Assembly: GCA_021802825.1 (NCBI GenBank)
Contig: JAJZRG010000028.1
Location: 1 to 41,137 of the forward strand
From: Chloroflexota bacterium
GTDB taxonomy: Bacteria > Chloroflexota > Limnocylindria > Limnocylindrales > CSP1-4
DNA: 41,137 bases
Direction of reading: 5' to 3'
Shown: positions 38,402 to 41,137 of the stretch, piece by piece
Layout: each line of letters starts with the position of its first letter
Position numbering within the stretch: the first letter of the stretch is position 1
Program-made: the position numbers and the translations under genes
The notes under the pieces: model-generated
Told to the model about the DNA's origin: nothing
The model's database searches: none
What the model saw: only the letters and a program-made list of their open reading frames with translations

Positions 38402-39400
38402 TCAGCGGAGCGCTTCGTATTGACCACCTGCCAGGAGTCGCTCGAGCTCCGTCCGGGTCGGCAGTCCGGCCATGTCGCCCTCGGCGGCAACAGATGCCGC
38501 GCCGCAGGCATTGGCCCATGCCAGCGCGGTCGGGATGTCAGCGCCCTCCAGCCTGGCTGCGATAAATCCCGCCGAGAACCCATCGCCGGCCCCGATCGGA
38601 TCGATCACCGTTCCGACGGGCAGGGCGGCGACCCGGACGGCCGAACCACCCTGGGCCAGTGCGAACCCGCCACCGGCCCCGAGCTTCAGGACAGCGAGCG
38701 ACGGTCCCATGGCCAGGATGGCCTCTGCCAAGGCCATCGGCCCACATTCGACACCGAGCCCAGTCACGAGTGACGCCTCGGCTTCGCCCGCGATGAGAAT
38801 GTCCACCCTCGCCCCGAGATCGCGGAGCACCACGGCCGCCTCGGCATCCGACCAGAGGCGGCGCCTCAGGTTGACGTCGAGGCTCGCGGTCATGCCCTCG
38901 GCACGGCTCGCCTCCAGTGCCGCCATGACGGCGGCGCGGCACGAAGATGAGAGGGCGGGCGTGATCCCGGTCAGGTGCAGCCAGCGGGCGTTCGCAAACG
39001 TCCCCCGGTCGACAGCGGCGGCGACATCCTCGGGACTCAGGCGCGCACCGGCGGAGCTGGCCCGATAGTAGATCACCTCAGACGGCCCGACCCCACGACG
39101 CTCACGGATCATGACCCCGGTCGCGCCGTCCGCGTCCACCGTGACCCCGCGGACGTCGACGGCCTCGCCGCGGAGTGCCCGCAGGATCCGTGTCCCGAAG
39201 CCATCGTCTCCCACCCGCCCGATGAAGGCGACAGCCTGGCCGAGCCTGGAGAGGCCGATGGCGACGTTTGCCTCCGCGCCTGCGACGTACGGGTGCAGAG
39301 CACGCACGTCCGGGAATGGTGCCGAATCCGCGGCGACGAGCGAGACGAGGCACTCGCCCATCGTAACGACCCCGCATCGCATCGCTCCCTCCGACGTCAT
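38402..39400 (-). CDS. kdgK: 2-keto-3-deoxygluconate kinase (PfkB family)
   Basis: 332 residues, PfkB fold: VVTMGECLVSLVA, the sugar-binding GAEANVAIGLSRLG, IGRVGDDGFGTRIL, YYRASSAGARL (the Y-x-R region recognising KDG), DVNLRRRLW, and the C-terminal DPIGAGDGFSAGF with the catalytic Asp. It phosphorylates 2-keto-3-deoxygluconate to KDPG. Two good starts exist: ATG 39400 (GGAGG five bases upstream) and ATG 39382 (GGAGGG four bases upstream, six residues shorter); the longer is given. It lies 49 nt after the aldolase gene, so kinase product and aldolase substrate match within one operon. Confidence 0.88.
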   Translation of the reverse strand: MTSEGAMRCGVVTMGECLVSLVAADSAPFPDVRALHPYVAGAEANVAIGLSRLGQAVAFIGRVGDDGFGTRILRALRGEAVDVRGVTVDADGATGVMIRERRGVGPSEVIYYRASSAGARLSPEDVAAAVDRGTFANARWLHLTGITPALSSSCRAAVMAALEASRAEGMTASLDVNLRRRLWSDAEAAVVLRDLGARVDILIAGEAEASLVTGLGVECGPMALAEAILAMGPSLAVLKLGAGGGFALAQGGSAVRVAALPVGTVIDPIGAGDGFSAGFIAARLEGADIPTALAWANACGAASVAAEGDMAGLPTRTELERLLAGGQYEALR

Positions 39401-39449
39401 TCGATCCTCCGTGTGGTTCAGCATTCGCCGCGAGATCCGGCTGCCTCGG

Positions 39450-40088
39450 TCATCGGGCGGCCCGGAGAACCGATGCAAGGGCAGCGCCTCGTTCCGCGAT
39501 GCCGGCCGGCTCGCCATCCCCTGTCAGCCAGCTGCCCAGGCCGACCGCGATCGCCCCGGCGGCGATGAAGGCCGGAGCGGTCTCGAGGGTCACGCCACCC
39601 GTCGGGACGAGCGGTACGTCGGGCAACGGGCCGTGGATCTCCCGAACAAACGACGGCCCGATCGCCGAGGCGGGGAACAGCTTCACCGCCGCCGCACCGG
39701 CACGCCACGCAGCCAGGATCTCCGTGGGCGTGAACGCCCCCGGGAAGGCCGGGATGCCCCGCTCAGCGAGGTATTCGATGAGGCGAGGGTCGGTGTGCGG
39801 CATCACGATGAAGCGGGCGCCCGCGTCGATGGCGGCCTCGGCCTCGGCGATCGTCAGGACGGTGCCGGCTCCGATGAGGAGCTGTCCGGCACCGAACCTG
39901 GCCGAGAGCGTCCGGAGGGCCCCGATGGCCCCCGGGCTGTTCAGCGTGACCTCGAAGGCTCCCACCCCACCCGCGGCCAGCCCCTCGCCGATCCGGACGA
40001 GCGATGCGGGATCGAGCCCGCGCGCGATGGCGATGGCGCCACTTCGGATGATCGCATCCGGGACGGCCGGGCGCTCCAGGTCGCTCAT
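39450..40088 (-). CDS. KDPG / KDPGal aldolase (Eda/DgoA family)
   Basis: 212 residues, class I aldolase barrel. Glu46 in FEVTLNSP (proton shuttle), IGAGTVLT, FIVMPHTD, PGAFTPTEI and Schiff-base Lys136 in VKLFPAS are all present, then VPTGGVT and GLGSWL. It cleaves KDPG (or the galactonate isomer) to pyruvate and glyceraldehyde 3-phosphate. The VGLGS end and M-P-H-T-D strand look somewhat closer to DgoA-type enzymes than to Eda, so no symbol is assigned. The start overlaps the stop of the upstream DHDPS-like gene (ATGA). Confidence 0.88.
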   Translation of the reverse strand: MSDLERPAVPDAIIRSGAIAIARGLDPASLVRIGEGLAAGGVGAFEVTLNSPGAIGALRTLSARFGAGQLLIGAGTVLTIAEAEAAIDAGARFIVMPHTDPRLIEYLAERGIPAFPGAFTPTEILAAWRAGAAAVKLFPASAIGPSFVREIHGPLPDVPLVPTGGVTLETAPAFIAAGAIAVGLGSWLTGDGEPAGIAERGAALASVLRAAR

Positions 40089-40873
40089 GCGGTCAGGCCC
40101 GTGAACCCGGGAACGGCCGCCCGATCCAGCTCCGCGAACAGTCCGTCCAACGACGCCTCCTCCTCCTGGTCCAACCGCCGGGACGGCGAGCGCAGCCCGT
40201 CGGCGCCGAGGATCCCCTGCCTGCGGAGGGGACGCTTAGCGCCGAGCAGCAGGAGGTCCAGCGACCGCGCCTCGTACGAGAGCAGCGGCAGGGCCGTCCG
40301 ATAGAGCCGCTCCGCGGCCGCGAAGTCACCGGCGCGAAGGGCGCGATCGATGACGACCATGCATGGGCCGAGATCGCAGCCCGGCATGACGCCGATCGCA
40401 CCGCGGCGGGCGGACTCGATGTACCCGAGCCCGCCCCATCCGGCCACGACGCCGGTCACGGCAGGCGAGTCCTGCACCAGTATCGGCAGACCGACCTCGT
40501 CTCCCAGGCGCCACAGGTGCGTCCGCAGCAGCTCGCCCGATCCCACGCGAGCGGGGGGCAGGACCATGAGCCCGGAGGCGCCGAGCGCCGCCGCCCGTCG
40601 GCCCCGATCGACGGCGACCGTCGTGGGGCCCTCAATCCTGACGACGACCGGGACGCGCTGCGCCACAGCCGTCGATACGCGGTCCAGGGCCGCGTCGCGC
40701 TCGGGCTCGGTGAGCGTGCAGGCCTCGCTGGCAAGGCCGAGGACCACCAGCCCGTCGACGCCGCTCGCGAGCATCCGCGCGACCAGGCGGTCCAGGTCCC
40801 CGTACCGGATCGCTTCACCCAGAGCGTCGTCGAACGCCAGGTGAAGGACCGGCCGGACTCCGTCGAACGTCAT
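40085..40873 (-). CDS. DHDPS/NAL-family protein lacking the Schiff-base Lys segment
   Basis: 262 residues, DapA-like barrel by sequence: GVDGLVVLGLASEACTLTEPER near 38-59, the ALGASGLMVLPP strand, LPILVQDSPAVTG at about 129-141 and GAIGVMPGCDLGP at 158-170. Relatives have roughly 40-45 residues between the last two blocks, including the strand with the Schiff-base Lys (G-I-K-E or similar). Here PAVTGV joins directly to VAGWGGLGYIESARRG. The protein therefore has an in-frame internal deletion and no obvious catalytic Lys. It may be inactive or acquired another role. ATG 40873 is preferred; GTG 40879 would add two residues. It is co-directional with the aldolase and kinase. Confidence 0.75.
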   Translation of the reverse strand: MTFDGVRPVLHLAFDDALGEAIRYGDLDRLVARMLASGVDGLVVLGLASEACTLTEPERDAALDRVSTAVAQRVPVVVRIEGPTTVAVDRGRRAAALGASGLMVLPPARVGSGELLRTHLWRLGDEVGLPILVQDSPAVTGVVAGWGGLGYIESARRGAIGVMPGCDLGPCMVVIDRALRAGDFAAAERLYRTALPLLSYEARSLDLLLLGAKRPLRRQGILGADGLRSPSRRLDQEEEASLDGLFAELDRAAVPGFTGLTA

Positions 40874-40920
40874 CGCCACCCCACGTTGTACCCGACCCCA
40901 TCGACCGGGAAGTTCGCCAC

Positions 40921-41137
40921 TCAGAAGCGATTGATGCGCCAGCCGCCATCGATGGGTATGGTCACACCGGTCACCATCGCCATGGCCGGGCTGCAGAGCG
41001 TCCCGATCAGCTCTGCCACCTCGCTGCGCCTGACCAGCCGGCCGGTCGGCGTGCGTGCGATCGCCCTATCGACGAATGTCGGGTCGAACTCCGCGATGTC
41101 CGCGACACTCTCGGCGATCTGGCCAGGTGCCACGGCG
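40921..41137 (-). CDS. SDR oxidoreductase, C-terminal fragment
   Basis: At least 72 residues; the gene continues beyond the right edge. The visible end AVAPGQI, RTPTGRLVRRSEVAELIGTLCSP and VTGVTIPIDGGWRINRF is the typical C-terminus of classical short-chain dehydrogenases (N-x-v-x-P-G; P-x-G-R; G-x-x-i-x-v-D-G-G). It sits 47 nt upstream of the DHDPS-like gene on the same strand, suggesting it oxidises or reduces a sugar acid feeding the KDG route. The catalytic Tyr-Lys pair is outside the window. Confidence 0.8.
   Translation of the reverse strand, partial: AVAPGQIAESVADIAEFDPTFVDRAIARTPTGRLVRRSEVAELIGTLCSPAMAMVTGVTIPIDGGWRINRF

Overview
The window is a GC-rich, gene-dense stretch of a bacterial chromosome. 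It carries housekeeping genes in short overlapping operons, with a few more variable loci towards the right. My best guess, from gene order and protein flavour recalled from memory, is a Chloroflexota-type organism (Limnocylindria/Ellin6529-like). Actinomycetota is the main alternative. The cell makes peptidoglycan (MreD, PBP2, RodA), divides with FtsEX, segregates its chromosome with ParABS, and has tmRNA/SmpB ribosome rescue. No tRNA, rRNA, CRISPR array, insertion sequence, prophage or dnaA/dnaN origin region was seen.

Layout, left to right. 1-4.6 kb: the end of an ApbE-like flavin transferase, ribokinase and an enoyl-ACP-reductase-like SDR on the minus strand, then a two-gene ABC exporter whose ATPase is fused to a two-helix PLD-N-like membrane domain. 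4.8-7.1 kb (minus): DUF2344, L21 with a long acidic/basic tail, L27 and L31, with a promoter nested at the end of the DUF2344 gene. 7.2-7.9 kb: a J-domain protein. 7.9-11.6 kb (minus): mreD-mrdA-rodA. 11.7-11.9 kb: three parS sites carried on a tandemly duplicated ~95-bp unit. 12.0-21.2 kb (plus): parA-parB-gyrB-thioesterase-HEAT protein-gyrA-prs-small membrane protein, most of them with 4-nt stop/start overlaps, so that segregation, supercoiling and PRPP supply look co-expressed.

21.2-22.0 kb is non-coding and holds a 22-bp minisatellite. 22.0-28.9 kb: a P-loop kinase, SecA, a DUF218 protein, an unrecognised small protein with two CX3CX2C motifs, prfB with the classical programmed +1 frameshift, and a double-GNAT protein. 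29.1-33.2 kb: ftsE-ftsX-ctpA, a 16-codon Cys-containing mini-ORF with a near-perfect Shine-Dalgarno followed by a strong hairpin, then smpB. A truncated proline-racemase remnant follows.

33.4-37.5 kb (minus) carries a divergent urease-like pair (fused UreAB plus UreC). It keeps all nickel ligands but has lost the active-site flap Cys, and no ureDEFG genes are present. It is flanked by a GNAT enzyme, small membrane proteins and a putative glycolipid-binding protein. 37.7-38.1 kb is ssrA (tmRNA; tag ANEVTANKQPALALAA). 38.4-41.1 kb (minus) is a sugar-acid catabolic cluster: SDR, a DHDPS-family protein with an internal deletion removing the Schiff-base Lys region, a KDPG/KDPGal aldolase and a KDG kinase. 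The most interesting loci are the flap-less urease-like complex, the Cys-rich protein coupled to prfB, the mini-ORF before smpB, the lysine-less DHDPS relative and the duplicated parS array.
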